NCBI RefSeq assembly: GCF_028765165.1
Contig: NZ_JARADB010000003.1
Span: 913,210-977,209, forward strand
Source of the DNA: Paenibacillus sp. MAHUQ-63
GTDB lineage: Bacteria; Bacillota; Bacilli; Paenibacillales; NBRC-103111
Reading direction: 5' to 3'
Length of the DNA: 64,000 nucleotides
In this document: positions 18,980-26,210 of the stretch, piece by piece
How positions within the stretch are numbered: the first letter of the stretch is position 1
How the letters are laid out: every line of letters starts with the position of its first letter
Position numbers and translations under genes: made by a program
Notes under the pieces: generated by a model
Databases searched by the model: none
Told to the model about the DNA's origin: nothing
What the model saw: the letters and a program-made list of their open reading frames with translations, nothing else

Positions 18980-20161
18980 TTAGGTCACGTTGAGTTTCTT
19001 AACAAGTCGGCCGATCGTTGTCCCTTGAACCAGCAGCGAGAACACGACATTACTGAACGTCATAGCTAACAGCAAATCGCGCCCTTCAAAGTTGGGGGAA
19101 ATGCCCAATATCAACGCAATGGACAATGAGCCTTTTAACCCTCCCCAGGCAATGACCGGTTTCCAGATCCGCGGGACTTCTTGGTCAAAAATAAGACTTA
19201 CATATACAGCTATGAACCTCGCTGCAAGGACAATCAGAATACTGCCGCTAATTTCAACCCATTTCTCGGCGAAATGAATATTTGAAATCTCAAGCCCCAC
19301 CATCAGGAAAATCAATGCATTGGCGATAAACGCAATTGTTTCCCAGAAAGAATCCATCTTGTCATGCGTTAAGTCCGACATTCCCGTGTTCCTGCCATAG
19401 GTGCCAAGCAAAAGCCCTGCAAATACAACCGCTATAACCCCGGAGAAATGAAACATTTCCGCCAACTCGAAGGCGCCATAGAAGAGGATGATGGAGAGGC
19501 CGATCTCCACAAGGTAATTATCAATACTGGAGGTGATTTTCGAGACGATATAACCTGTTGCAACGCCGATTGTTACACCCCCTAGAATAATCTTAACAAA
19601 CTCCAATGAGCCGTGCAGTACGCCTGACATGGTCAGTACGGTTGTCCCTAGGGCTATTTTAAAAAGAACAACCGCTACACCGTCATTCGCCAAGCTCTCT
19701 CCCTCCACAATGATCGATAACTTCTGGTTTAAGCCCATTGATTTGAAAATCGTTAAAACGGAAACAGGGTCTGTCGCCGCCATCAACACACCAAAGACGA
19801 GCGCTTTTTGCAAATCAAGACCTAATAACCAAGATGACAGCGCTGTTATCAGAACAAAGGTCAGAAAGGTTCCTAACAAAGCAAGCAGCAGTATCGAACG
19901 CTTATGGTCTACGATTTCACCAAAAGGCAGTTTGAGCGCAGCATCTCCGATCAGAGCCGATAAGAAAATCAGAATCACGGCCGTCTGAAAGACATGATCG
20001 GAAACCACGAACGTTTTGATTTCGTGAAGAGCCTCGATAGGGAATAGGCCTAACAGAAGTCCTGCAACGACAAGTAAAGTTGGATACGGTTGTTTTATTT
20101 TATCCGCCACATACGCGATTGCAACTGCGATTCCCAGCAGAACCAGCCAATAGTGAAACAT
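18980..20161 (-). CDS. CPA1-family Na+(K+)/H+ antiporter (NhaP-like)
   Basis: 393 residues. It is a polytopic membrane antiporter with the CPA1 landmarks 'VLMAATDPVSVLTIFKSMG' and 'VEGESLANDGVAVVLFKIAL'; the ND pair carries the ion-binding Asp. NhaP-type proteins extrude Na+ (some also K+) for protons and support growth in salt or at high pH. It lacks the long cytoplasmic C-terminal regulatory domain of the larger NhaP/NhaG proteins. The ATG follows AGGGGG by five bases. It lies downstream of the aminomutase gene on the same strand, separated by 476 bases that hold a terminator and an array of inverted repeats, so it is probably transcribed separately. Confidence 0.9.
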   Translation of the reverse strand: MFHYWLVLLGIAVAIAYVADKIKQPYPTLLVVAGLLLGLFPIEALHEIKTFVVSDHVFQTAVILIFLSALIGDAALKLPFGEIVDHKRSILLLALLGTFLTFVLITALSSWLLGLDLQKALVFGVLMAATDPVSVLTIFKSMGLNQKLSIIVEGESLANDGVAVVLFKIALGTTVLTMSGVLHGSLEFVKIILGGVTIGVATGYIVSKITSSIDNYLVEIGLSIILFYGAFELAEMFHFSGVIAVVFAGLLLGTYGRNTGMSDLTHDKMDSFWETIAFIANALIFLMVGLEISNIHFAEKWVEISGSILIVLAARFIAVYVSLIFDQEVPRIWKPVIAWGGLKGSLSIALILGISPNFEGRDLLLAMTFSNVVFSLLVQGTTIGRLVKKLNVT

Positions 20162-20373
20162 GAAGGCCCCCTAAATAACCCTTTTCCGCTATTATGCGTA
20201 GGTTGGTCCTTCCTTATTATTACTGCGCCCTCCTCCCCTCTGTAAGGGACTTGTACGCTAGAAATTCGACCGGACCCGGTATCCGCAAGCAAGCTTGCCG
20301 AAGCGGTTGGGATCCGTCCGCTGAAGTGAGGTCTGACGATAGATGCGATTAATCGCGGTTAAGCAGCGAAAGC

Positions 20374-20550
20374 GGAAATACAGTGCGTTATTTTGCCCCC
20401 AAACCGCCTGTCGGGGACGGATAGGGAAATACGATCCGTTATTTCGCAGATTTCCTACCCGAAGAGAGGAGAATTGGTGAAATAAAGGCTTGTATTTCCT
20501 TCTGACTCCTCAAATCCACCTGATTGTTGGAAATAGCGTATCCTATTTCC
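20374..20550. repeat. Four spaced 21-22-bp inverted repeats (GGAAATA...TATTTCC)
   Basis: Imperfect palindromes at 20374-20394, 20425-20445, 20479-20499 and 20529-20550. All begin (G)GAAATA and end TATTT(CC) around a variable eight-base centre, with a start-to-start distance of 50-54 bases. They fill most of the gap between the aminomutase and antiporter genes. The rest of this intergenic region (20162-20373) shows no recognisable element. Confidence 0.7.
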
Positions 20551-20593
20551 GCTCAAGCCGAATTGAAGTGTCGAAGGTGGAGGCTAGCTCTCA

Positions 20594-20632
20594 TACAAAA
20601 TAGAGGAGTCCCTCCAGGGAAGGACTCCTCTC
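20594..20632 (-). terminator. Terminator of the aminomutase gene
   Basis: A nine-base perfect stem GAGGAGTCC/GGACTCCTC lies just after the stop at 20638, followed by TATTTTGT on the minus strand. Confidence 0.7.
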
Positions 20633-20637
20633 AACAT

Positions 20638-21795
20638 TTATCGGCAAGGCAAATCCGGAAGATCATTAACGGAAATAATGTCTTCCGCCAGCTTCCTCGG
20701 CTTCTTCCACAGGTTCTCACTGCCTGGCAAATCATCGAACCAGGCGGCATCGGGGGGACAATCGAGTATCATGAACTTCCCATACTGCTCATCGCGCGAT
20801 TGATGGTATTTCAAGTAGGCCTTGCCGCCTTCGATCGCAAGAATCTCAATCTTGCCCGAGGTATGGCTCATAGACAACCTCACTCTTTTGCCAAGACCCG
20901 ATGTTAATGATTTGGCTGCTTCGACCAACCGATAAACCTTCTCTAAAGGCAATACGAACTCCCGGTTACCGGCAACCGGACGATTAACAAAGAAGTAATA
21001 AGGCGTAACGCCAGCCCACGATAACTTATCAAGTAACTCCGCGAGCACGGATGGATCATCATTAATTCCTTTAAGGATCGGCGTCTGATTCACTACGATT
21101 GCACCGGCATTATGTAAGGCATCGAAGGCTTTCTTGGCTTCATTCGTAATTTCTCTGGGATGATTGATATGAGCCATCACATAGATTCGTTTATCAACAG
21201 TAGAATAGGATTTAATAAGTTCAAGCAAGGCATCATCTTCGTATATTCGCATTGGGTTAAAAACAGGAATTTTGGAGCCTAGCCGCACTATCTTCACATG
21301 ATCGATTTCACGCAATCGCTCTACGATGTTCTTTAGTTTGGATGTCGCGAGTATTAAGCTGTCTCCACCGGTCAACAATACATTGTTAATCTCGGGGCGG
21401 CCTTGAATATAGGCAATACCCGGATCGACATTCGCCATCGCTTCATTCACATCATGCCGAAACAGTCTTTTGCGGAAGCAATATCGGCAGTAAGCTCCAC
21501 ACACCTCAGAAACCAGCAATAATGCCGTCGTCCTATATTTATGCTGACAGCCGGGAACCACATAGTTGGTATCTTCATCGGATGCATCCCAGCGTCCGTA
21601 CTCCTGAAGCTCTCCCTCATTCGGAATGATCAGCTTCTTAATCGGATCATTCGGGTCCGACCAATTAATCAAATTCAAGTAATAATCATTCACACGAAAT
21701 ACGAACTTTTCCGTTATTGCTTTCAGCTTCCTTCGTTCCTGTTCAGGAATTTCCGTGATTTTCTCAATATCGGTAATATATTTCGGCTGTGCCAT
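20638..21795 (-). CDS. KamA-family radical SAM 2,3-aminomutase, probably not lysine-specific
   Basis: 385 residues. The cluster motif C99-GAY-C103-RY-C106 (CxxxCxxC) binds the 4Fe-4S/SAM centre and 'LTGGDSL' follows. The PLP lysine corresponds to K315 in 'SHTSGK'. These enzymes move an amino group from C2 to C3 of an amino acid. By eye-alignment with Bacillus lysine 2,3-aminomutase, the two Asp that hold the lysine side-chain amine (Asp293 and Asp330 in the clostridial enzyme) are replaced by Arg272 and Ser308. Known glutamate 2,3-aminomutases, as I recall, have Lys and Asn there, so an acidic substrate such as glutamate is possible. It is about 85 residues shorter than classical KamA. GAGGAGG lies seven bases before the ATG. 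It sits behind a c-di-AMP riboswitch. Confidence 0.85.
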   Translation of the reverse strand: MAQPKYITDIEKITEIPEQERRKLKAITEKFVFRVNDYYLNLINWSDPNDPIKKLIIPNEGELQEYGRWDASDEDTNYVVPGCQHKYRTTALLLVSEVCGAYCRYCFRKRLFRHDVNEAMANVDPGIAYIQGRPEINNVLLTGGDSLILATSKLKNIVERLREIDHVKIVRLGSKIPVFNPMRIYEDDALLELIKSYSTVDKRIYVMAHINHPREITNEAKKAFDALHNAGAIVVNQTPILKGINDDPSVLAELLDKLSWAGVTPYYFFVNRPVAGNREFVLPLEKVYRLVEAAKSLTSGLGKRVRLSMSHTSGKIEILAIEGGKAYLKYHQSRDEQYGKFMILDCPPDAAWFDDLPGSENLWKKPRKLAEDIISVNDLPDLPCR

Positions 21796-21901
21796 AGATG
21801 ATCCTCCTCGAAATTCAGATTCTGACTAACGATCTGTCGGGATTACGGATTCCCCATTACCTCCTTTGCGGCATGATGGCTATGGATGGGCGTATGTAGA
21901 C

Positions 21902-21998
21902 AAATAAAATAGACCCGCATGAAGGCGCAAACCGTAAACGTACGGTCTAGTCCTTCAACGACAGGTCTAGTCAAATAAAAAGACCCGTCATGCGGGTC
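21902..21998 (-). terminator. Nested riboswitch terminators
   Basis: The inner hairpin GACCCG/CGGGTC (21982-21998) has TTTTTATTT after it on the minus strand (21973-21981). In addition the inner 5' arm GACCCGCATG (21989-21998) is exactly complementary to CATGCGGGTC at 21912-21921, which is followed by TATTTTATTT. This offers a second, larger terminator enclosing an ACCGTA/TACGGT stem. Confidence 0.7.
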
Positions 21999-22035
21999 AA
22001 CATGCAATTATTTGCATAGTAAATCATTGACCCAT

Positions 22036-22155
22036 CCACTGCTGACGAGGTTAGCTGCCGGGCTCGGGAAAGATGGTTCCCTACATAAAGATTCGCCCCA
22101 AAAAATTGGTTCCCCCGCTTCCCGAAATTGTTAGATTCCGGAAATTAAGCGTAGT
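22036..22155 (-). ncRNA. c-di-AMP riboswitch (ydaO/yuaA class)
   Basis: On the minus strand the conserved blocks appear in the right order: GCTTAAT and CCGGAATC near the 5' end, GGGGGAACCA (22107-22116), GGGGCGAATC (22090-22099), GTAGGG, then CCCGAGCCCG followed by CAGCTAACCTCGT (22045-22068). These are the core blocks of the ydaO/yuaA aptamer, which binds two c-di-AMP molecules and normally lowers expression when the ligand is high. The closing P1 helix is weaker than usual (3' side CAGCAG rather than TAAGCG). Downstream are two nested terminators and then the aminomutase start at 21795. Confidence 0.9.
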
Positions 22156-22158
22156 TTT

Positions 22159-22187
22159 ATCTTACACAACTATGTTGTATTCGTCAA
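22159..22187 (-). promoter_or_regulatory. Promoter for the riboswitch-aminomutase transcript
   Basis: On the minus strand TTGACG (22182-22187), 17-base spacer, TAAGAT (22159-22164). The spacer contains the palindrome ACAAC-TAT-GTTGT, a possible operator. Transcription would begin right at the 5' end of the aptamer. Confidence 0.6.
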
Positions 22188-22213
22188 CGGAAGTCCGGTT
22201 GGTCCGACACATT

Positions 22214-22627
22214 TTAAAGCTTGCGGTTCTCCGGACGTAAAGCCCACGAGACCATATTCAGGGCCGCATAGCAAAGCGGAAGGATAAGTGGAAACCCGTA
22301 GTCGGCAGCAAACACATGAGAGAAAGCCGCACCGGTCATGACGAAGAAGATTCCGGCATAAGCCCATTCTTTGAGCCGCGGGAAACCCGGCACGACGAGA
22401 GCGATGGAGCCCAGCACTTTCCAAATCCCAAGGATCGTCAAGACATACACGGGGTATTCAAGTTTGGCCACTAGCTCCAGGTTCCCCTCTAACTGCATCA
22501 GCTGCCCGATACCGCTTATCGTCATAGATGCTGCCAGCAGTGAAGTGACGATCCAATAACCGATGCTTCTTCCTCCGGGTCTTGCTTCTACTCTCGCGAT
22601 TGTTTCCGTACCGATCATCTTACTCAT
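22214..22627 (-). CDS. DoxX-like membrane protein
   Basis: 137 residues with four predicted membrane helices after a short cytoplasmic start. The pattern 'SIGYWIVTSLLAASMTISGIGQL' ... 'YPVYVLTILGIWKVLGSIALVVPGFPRLKEWAYAGIFFVMTGA' is typical of the DoxX-like (DoxX_2) family. Function in this family is poorly known; members occur with redox or stress genes. AGGAGG lies nine bases before the ATG. A strong promoter with two matching operators lies upstream, so it is tightly repressed by an unidentified regulator that is not adjacent. No own terminator was seen before the aminomutase promoter. Confidence 0.8.
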   Translation of the reverse strand: MSKMIGTETIARVEARPGGRSIGYWIVTSLLAASMTISGIGQLMQLEGNLELVAKLEYPVYVLTILGIWKVLGSIALVVPGFPRLKEWAYAGIFFVMTGAAFSHVFAADYGFPLILPLCYAALNMVSWALRPENRKL

Positions 22628-22674
22628 TCATGATCTCCTCCTATTTTAACGTGCCAAATGACGATTTATAATTG

Positions 22675-22726
22675 GACACCATCCAGTGTCATATTGATTA
22701 TACGACACCATTCGGTGTCACGTCAA
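22675..22726 (-). promoter_or_regulatory. Repressible promoter with twin operators upstream of doxX-like gene
   Basis: On the minus strand TTGACG (22721-22726), 18-base spacer, perfect TATAAT (22697-22702). Operator 1 GACACC-ATTC-GGTGTC (22704-22719) fills the spacer; operator 2 GACACC-ATCC-AGTGTC (22675-22690) lies just after the -10, with its centre 29 bases away. Confidence 0.75.
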
Positions 22727-22767
22727 CCTCTTTTAATCGCAACTTTCGAAAACCACTGTACGTACGG

Positions 22768-22817
22768 CAAAAAAAAGAAAACGACAGCCCAGGACGAAAA
22801 CCTAGTCCCGGACTGCC
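22768..22817 (-). terminator. Terminator of MFS gene
   Basis: Thirteen-base imperfect stem (GGCAGTCCGGGAC/GTCCTGGGCTGTC on the minus strand) followed by a GTTTTCTTTTTTTT tract, 25 bases after the stop. Confidence 0.8.
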
Positions 22818-22841
22818 GCTTATGATCTTGTGTTGCCCTGC

Positions 22842-24047
22842 TCAGACGCTCTCGGACGGTGCGTGCCGTTCCTTGGCGAACGTCCGCAGCAGCGGGGTTC
22901 GCAAGCTCACCCACCAGAAGGCTGCAGTCGCCGCCAAACTAAGCGCCGTGCATAATATGAACGCCGAGGCGAAGCCAAATCTGGACGAATACCATCCGCC
23001 CAGCACGGCGCCGACAATTTTGCCCGCACCTAACAAGATAATCGAATTGAACATCAGGCCCGTTGCCTTCAGTTCTTTCATCACATGCTCGTTCACATAA
23101 TGCGAGAGGCACAAGTAAAACAGAATATACGTCCCGCCGTGGAGCGCCCACATGATCACAACCGTCTGCGGCGTCAGTGCCGTTGCATATAGCAGCCAGC
23201 GGATCACATGAATCAAGCCCGAAAACAGCAGGATGTTGACCATACCGAAGCGCCGGAAAATCCAATCGAACCAAATCATGAACGGAAACTGACTGATCGA
23301 ACCGATCGCAATTCCCAGACCAATGATCTCCATACTGACGCCTTGCTCCTGACTATAGATCGCATGAAACGAGAAGAAGAACCCTAACGTCGAAGACAGG
23401 ATGAAAGCATACGCATACAGCACCATAAGGGGCCGATGTTTGAACAGTTCTGTCACCTTGACCTTCTTCTTGCCGTTCTGATGGCCTTCGACCTTGGGCA
23501 ATAGCAGCGATATGACGAACGAAACGAACATCACGACGGAAGTTACGATAAAGATGCTGTGAATATTCCGGGCGAACATCCAACCCGCCAATACGGACAT
23601 GACCGCATACCCAACGGAGCCGAATGTACGCACTCCGGAAAACTTGACGATTCCTTTCGAGGAAAGCTCCAGCGTAATGGCATCGCTTAGCGGGTTAATC
23701 GCCACTTGGAAGAAGCTGAACACGACCATGGCGAGCAGCAGCAGCCCGAACGAGATGCCGGACCACTGTACGAGCCAGACCGATAGCGCGGCCAGCAGAA
23801 TGCAGCATACAAGCACGTTGTTTTTGTACCTTGAACGGTCACTTATAATTCCCCATAGCGGTTGTGCAATCAAGCCGATAACGGCGCCGACTGAGGTCAG
23901 GATCCCCACCTCGAAATTCCCAAGCCCGATCTCCGTATAATACACACTGATGTAGGAGAAGAAAGCACCGGTACTCATATAGATCAGCGCATAAAACAAA
24001 GACGTCTGCATCATGATTTTATTCATCGTCGTCCACACCTGCAGCAT
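22842..24047 (-). CDS. MFS transporter (PPP/LacY-like MFS_1_like family)
   Basis: 401 residues with twelve predicted helices. The start 'SLFYALIYMSTGAFFSYISVYYTEIGLGNFEVGILTS', then 'PLWGIISDRSRYKNNVL' after helix 2, matches the 3-phenylpropionate/nucleoside-symporter-like group of the major facilitator superfamily. It probably carries a small organic substrate with protons; neither sequence nor neighbours tell which. The start at 24047 is preceded by AAGGGA at seven bases; a second Met at residue 8 has a poorer site. It is flanked by terminators and so is monocistronic. Confidence 0.82.
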   Translation of the reverse strand: MLQVWTTMNKIMMQTSLFYALIYMSTGAFFSYISVYYTEIGLGNFEVGILTSVGAVIGLIAQPLWGIISDRSRYKNNVLVCCILLAALSVWLVQWSGISFGLLLLAMVVFSFFQVAINPLSDAITLELSSKGIVKFSGVRTFGSVGYAVMSVLAGWMFARNIHSIFIVTSVVMFVSFVISLLLPKVEGHQNGKKKVKVTELFKHRPLMVLYAYAFILSSTLGFFFSFHAIYSQEQGVSMEIIGLGIAIGSISQFPFMIWFDWIFRRFGMVNILLFSGLIHVIRWLLYATALTPQTVVIMWALHGGTYILFYLCLSHYVNEHVMKELKATGLMFNSIILLGAGKIVGAVLGGWYSSRFGFASAFILCTALSLAATAAFWWVSLRTPLLRTFAKERHAPSESV

Positions 24048-24175
24048 GCCGCATTCCCTTATGTATCATGCATCCCACCGCTTTCAACTTGAATTGCGTG
24101 CTTCTTGCCTCATCGCTTTGATTACCTATTTCGATGGCATCCGCATGTTCTCCTTTCTGACTTGTCTGCGGCTCG

Positions 24176-24208
24176 AAAATAAAAAGAGGCTGCTCGCGGC
24201 AGCCTCTT
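24176..24208 (-). terminator. Terminator of dinB-like gene
   Basis: Stem GAGGCTGC/GCAGCCTC with TTTTTATTTT following on the minus strand, about 25 bases after the stop. Confidence 0.85.
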
Positions 24209-24232
24209 CATGGCGGAACTTAAGTTGTGCGT

Positions 24233-24715
24233 TCAATTCCTACTGGCAGATCGGTTGACTTCTTGCAGAAGCTGGATCATAGCGGACGCGACACCAATAT
24301 GCGTGGCCAAATGCTCGGAGGTTGCAAGCAGGAGCTCTCCCCGGTTGTCCGCTTTCAGAAAGTTCTCTTTCACAGGCACTTCCAATTTCCCTCTCAACGT
24401 CTCATTGATCAAATAACGCTGTTCTTTTAATTGCGCGATAAGTATATCCCAGGTTGGCGGCTCTTCGGTCCAATCCGAAGCTTTGGTCCGGTAAGCGAAC
24501 ATATTTTGATAAGTAGCCGGGATAACTTGCGGCAGGTCCGCAAGAGCGAACACGTGGAACTCCGTCACGACAAGCACATGCCCGACATGCCATAGAAGAT
24601 TTGTTTCAAAGCCTGCAGGCACAACTTGGCGTAACTCGGCGGGACATTTGCTTACCAGGTCAATAAAAGCGTCATGTTGTTTGTTAAACGAATGGAATAC
24701 GAATGGTTCTCTCAT
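24233..24715 (-). CDS. DinB-family protein
   Basis: 160 residues, the normal size of DinB/YfiT-like four-helix-bundle proteins. Possible metal-binding histidines are in 'LLWHVGHVLVVTEFH' and in 'ATSEHLATHIGVASAMIQLL', in the usual helix 2 and helix 4 positions. Family members are metal-dependent proteins, some of which transfer or hydrolyse thiol-linked groups (bacillithiol S-transferases in Firmicutes); the exact role here is not known. GGAGGG lies six bases before the ATG. It is a single gene with its own terminator. Confidence 0.75.
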   Translation of the reverse strand: MREPFVFHSFNKQHDAFIDLVSKCPAELRQVVPAGFETNLLWHVGHVLVVTEFHVFALADLPQVIPATYQNMFAYRTKASDWTEEPPTWDILIAQLKEQRYLINETLRGKLEVPVKENFLKADNRGELLLATSEHLATHIGVASAMIQLLQEVNRSASRN

Positions 24716-24791
24716 AGTTAGCCCTCCAGAATGATATTAGTAGGATGATGTTCTTGCCCGCGTATATATGGAAACCGAATGAATCGGGTGA

Positions 24792-25904
24792 TTAGTCAAA
24801 CAGCTTGGCATATGCACCGTAGCCTTGGTCTTCGAGCGCTTGCTTGGGGATAAACTGTAACGATGCAGAATTTATACAGTATCGAACGCCCGCCGGTTGG
24901 GGTCCGTTATTGAACTTGTGACCCAAGAAGGAATCAGCCTTCTTGCTTCTAACCTCAGGAGCGACAGACAAGAAGCCGCCGCTATGCGTCACAACCAGAT
25001 TGTTGGGCTCCAGCGGTTTGGTGAAATTCGGCCAACCCACACCTGCATCGAATTTGTCCTTGGAACTGAACAGCGGCTCGCCGGACACGATATCCACATA
25101 AATGCCCTCTTCGTGGTTGTCCCAGTACTCGTTGTGAAACGGCTCTTCGTCCCTTCCATGTTGAGTGACTTCATATTGGAGCTTGGTCAGTGTTTGGAGC
25201 TTAGCTTCCTTGTCCCCATCTTGCTGCATGTTCACGATCCTGTCACTCCCCCAGATTGGATCTAAGCTTGCCTCGCGGCCGGAACCGAGCAGATTAATTT
25301 TGAAAGCGATCGGGTTCTTCTTATAAAAGTTTTGATGCTCTTCTTCCGCCTTGTAAAACGTCGTGGCAGGCTCAATTTTCGTTACAATCGGTTTACCGAA
25401 CCTTGCTGAAGCCGCTAACGCATCTCTGGATGCCTCCGCCAACGCTTGCTGTTCATTGTTCATATAGAACAAGACGGATTGATATTCGCTGCCGCGGTTG
25501 GCGAACTGACCGTTAGCATCCGTAGGATCAACGTTTCGCCAGAAAACTTGCAGCAGGTTGTCATACGAAATTTGATCCGGATTATAACGAACTTCCACCG
25601 CTTCGAGATGTCCTGTCCTGCCGGAGCCTACTTCTTCATACGTGGGATTCTCCGTATGACCTCCCGTATAGCCATTTTCAACACTTAACACACCGTCAAG
25701 CTTCTCGAACACCTCTTCCATCAACCAGAAGCAGCCGCCTGCGAAAGTCGCCGTTTCATAAGGCGTGTTCGAAACTTCATTCGTCATCACCGCAGCTTGC
25801 GCTTTGACGATATCCTTTTTGTGACTGGCACTGAATAAGGAATAGCCAAGTAAGCCAAGCAGCGTGACGGATAACACCATAAAATTGCGGTTTGTTAGCT
25901 TCAT
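24792..25904 (-). CDS. msrAB: Membrane-anchored methionine sulfoxide reductase MsrA-MsrB fusion
   Basis: 370 residues from the ATG at 25904, chosen because GGAGGTGAAAGG precedes it; an in-frame start at 25928 would include that site. The N-terminus '[20 protein letters not shown]' is a membrane anchor or signal. The MsrA domain (about 45-205) has the catalytic '[13 protein letters not shown]' and reduces Met-S-sulfoxide. The MsrB domain (about 225-370) has '[13 protein letters not shown]' with the catalytic Cys and reduces Met-R-sulfoxide. The usual zinc CxxC pairs of MsrB are missing ('[12 protein letters not shown]', '[15 protein letters not shown]'), so this is the metal-free type. It probably repairs exported proteins outside the membrane. 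A 31-codon membrane peptide gene lies 52 bases upstream. Confidence 0.93.
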   Translation of the reverse strand: MKLTNRNFMVLSVTLLGLLGYSLFSASHKKDIVKAQAAVMTNEVSNTPYETATFAGGCFWLMEEVFEKLDGVLSVENGYTGGHTENPTYEEVGSGRTGHLEAVEVRYNPDQISYDNLLQVFWRNVDPTDANGQFANRGSEYQSVLFYMNNEQQALAEASRDALAASARFGKPIVTKIEPATTFYKAEEEHQNFYKKNPIAFKINLLGSGREASLDPIWGSDRIVNMQQDGDKEAKLQTLTKLQYEVTQHGRDEEPFHNEYWDNHEEGIYVDIVSGEPLFSSKDKFDAGVGWPNFTKPLEPNNLVVTHSGGFLSVAPEVRSKKADSFLGHKFNNGPQPAGVRYCINSASLQFIPKQALEDQGYGAYAKLFD

Positions 25905-25956
25905 GATCCTTTCACCTCCACGGTACATAAGGGAGTCGTATACACCCGGGTATCCC

Positions 25957-26052
25957 TTAATAGTTCAGAAAACAATTGACTTCATAGAAAGTTCCAACCA
26001 CTAACGTAAGAAGAACAGCCACAAGGACGAAACGCACCGTCGATTTTTTCAC
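25957..26052 (-). CDS. 31-residue single-pass membrane peptide upstream of msrAB
   Basis: GTG start at 26052 with AGGAGG six bases before it, then 31 codons to TAA. The product begins [20 protein letters not shown], a charged N-terminus followed by one hydrophobic helix and a short tail with one Cys. It ends 52 bases before the msrAB start on the same strand with no terminator between, so the two are probably co-transcribed. I do not recognise a family. It could be a small membrane partner of MsrAB, or a leader peptide; both are inference. Confidence 0.55.
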   Translation of the reverse strand: MKKSTVRFVLVAVLLTLVVGTFYEVNCFLNY

Positions 26053-26137
26053 GTCTATCCTCCTTTTGTTTTTCGTTACTTGGATTGTAACAAGAATGAA
26101 TCGCAAGCAAACCTGTGGAAAGTCATGAATTCACAGC

Positions 26138-26204
26138 AAAAAGGGCACGACCTTTGATCGCTAAAGCATGATATCATTCATGCTCTATGCCAAAAGTCAT
26201 GCCC
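26138..26204 (-). terminator. Terminator of the NarL-type two-component operon
   Basis: Long stem GGGCATGACTTTTG/CAAAGGTCGTGCCC enclosing a second hairpin GAGCATGA/TCATGCTT, followed by TTTTT on the minus strand; directly after the stop at 26211. Confidence 0.8.
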
Positions 26205-26210
26205 TCTTCA

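Noticed and set aside
20374..20550. Possible CRISPR array
   Set aside because: Only four imperfect units with poorly conserved centres and no cas genes; the units are palindromes rather than identical direct repeats with spacers.
21821..21871. Tiny ORF after AAAGGAGGTA between riboswitch and aminomutase
   Set aside because: ATG is only two bases from the ribosome site and the reading frame stops after four codons.
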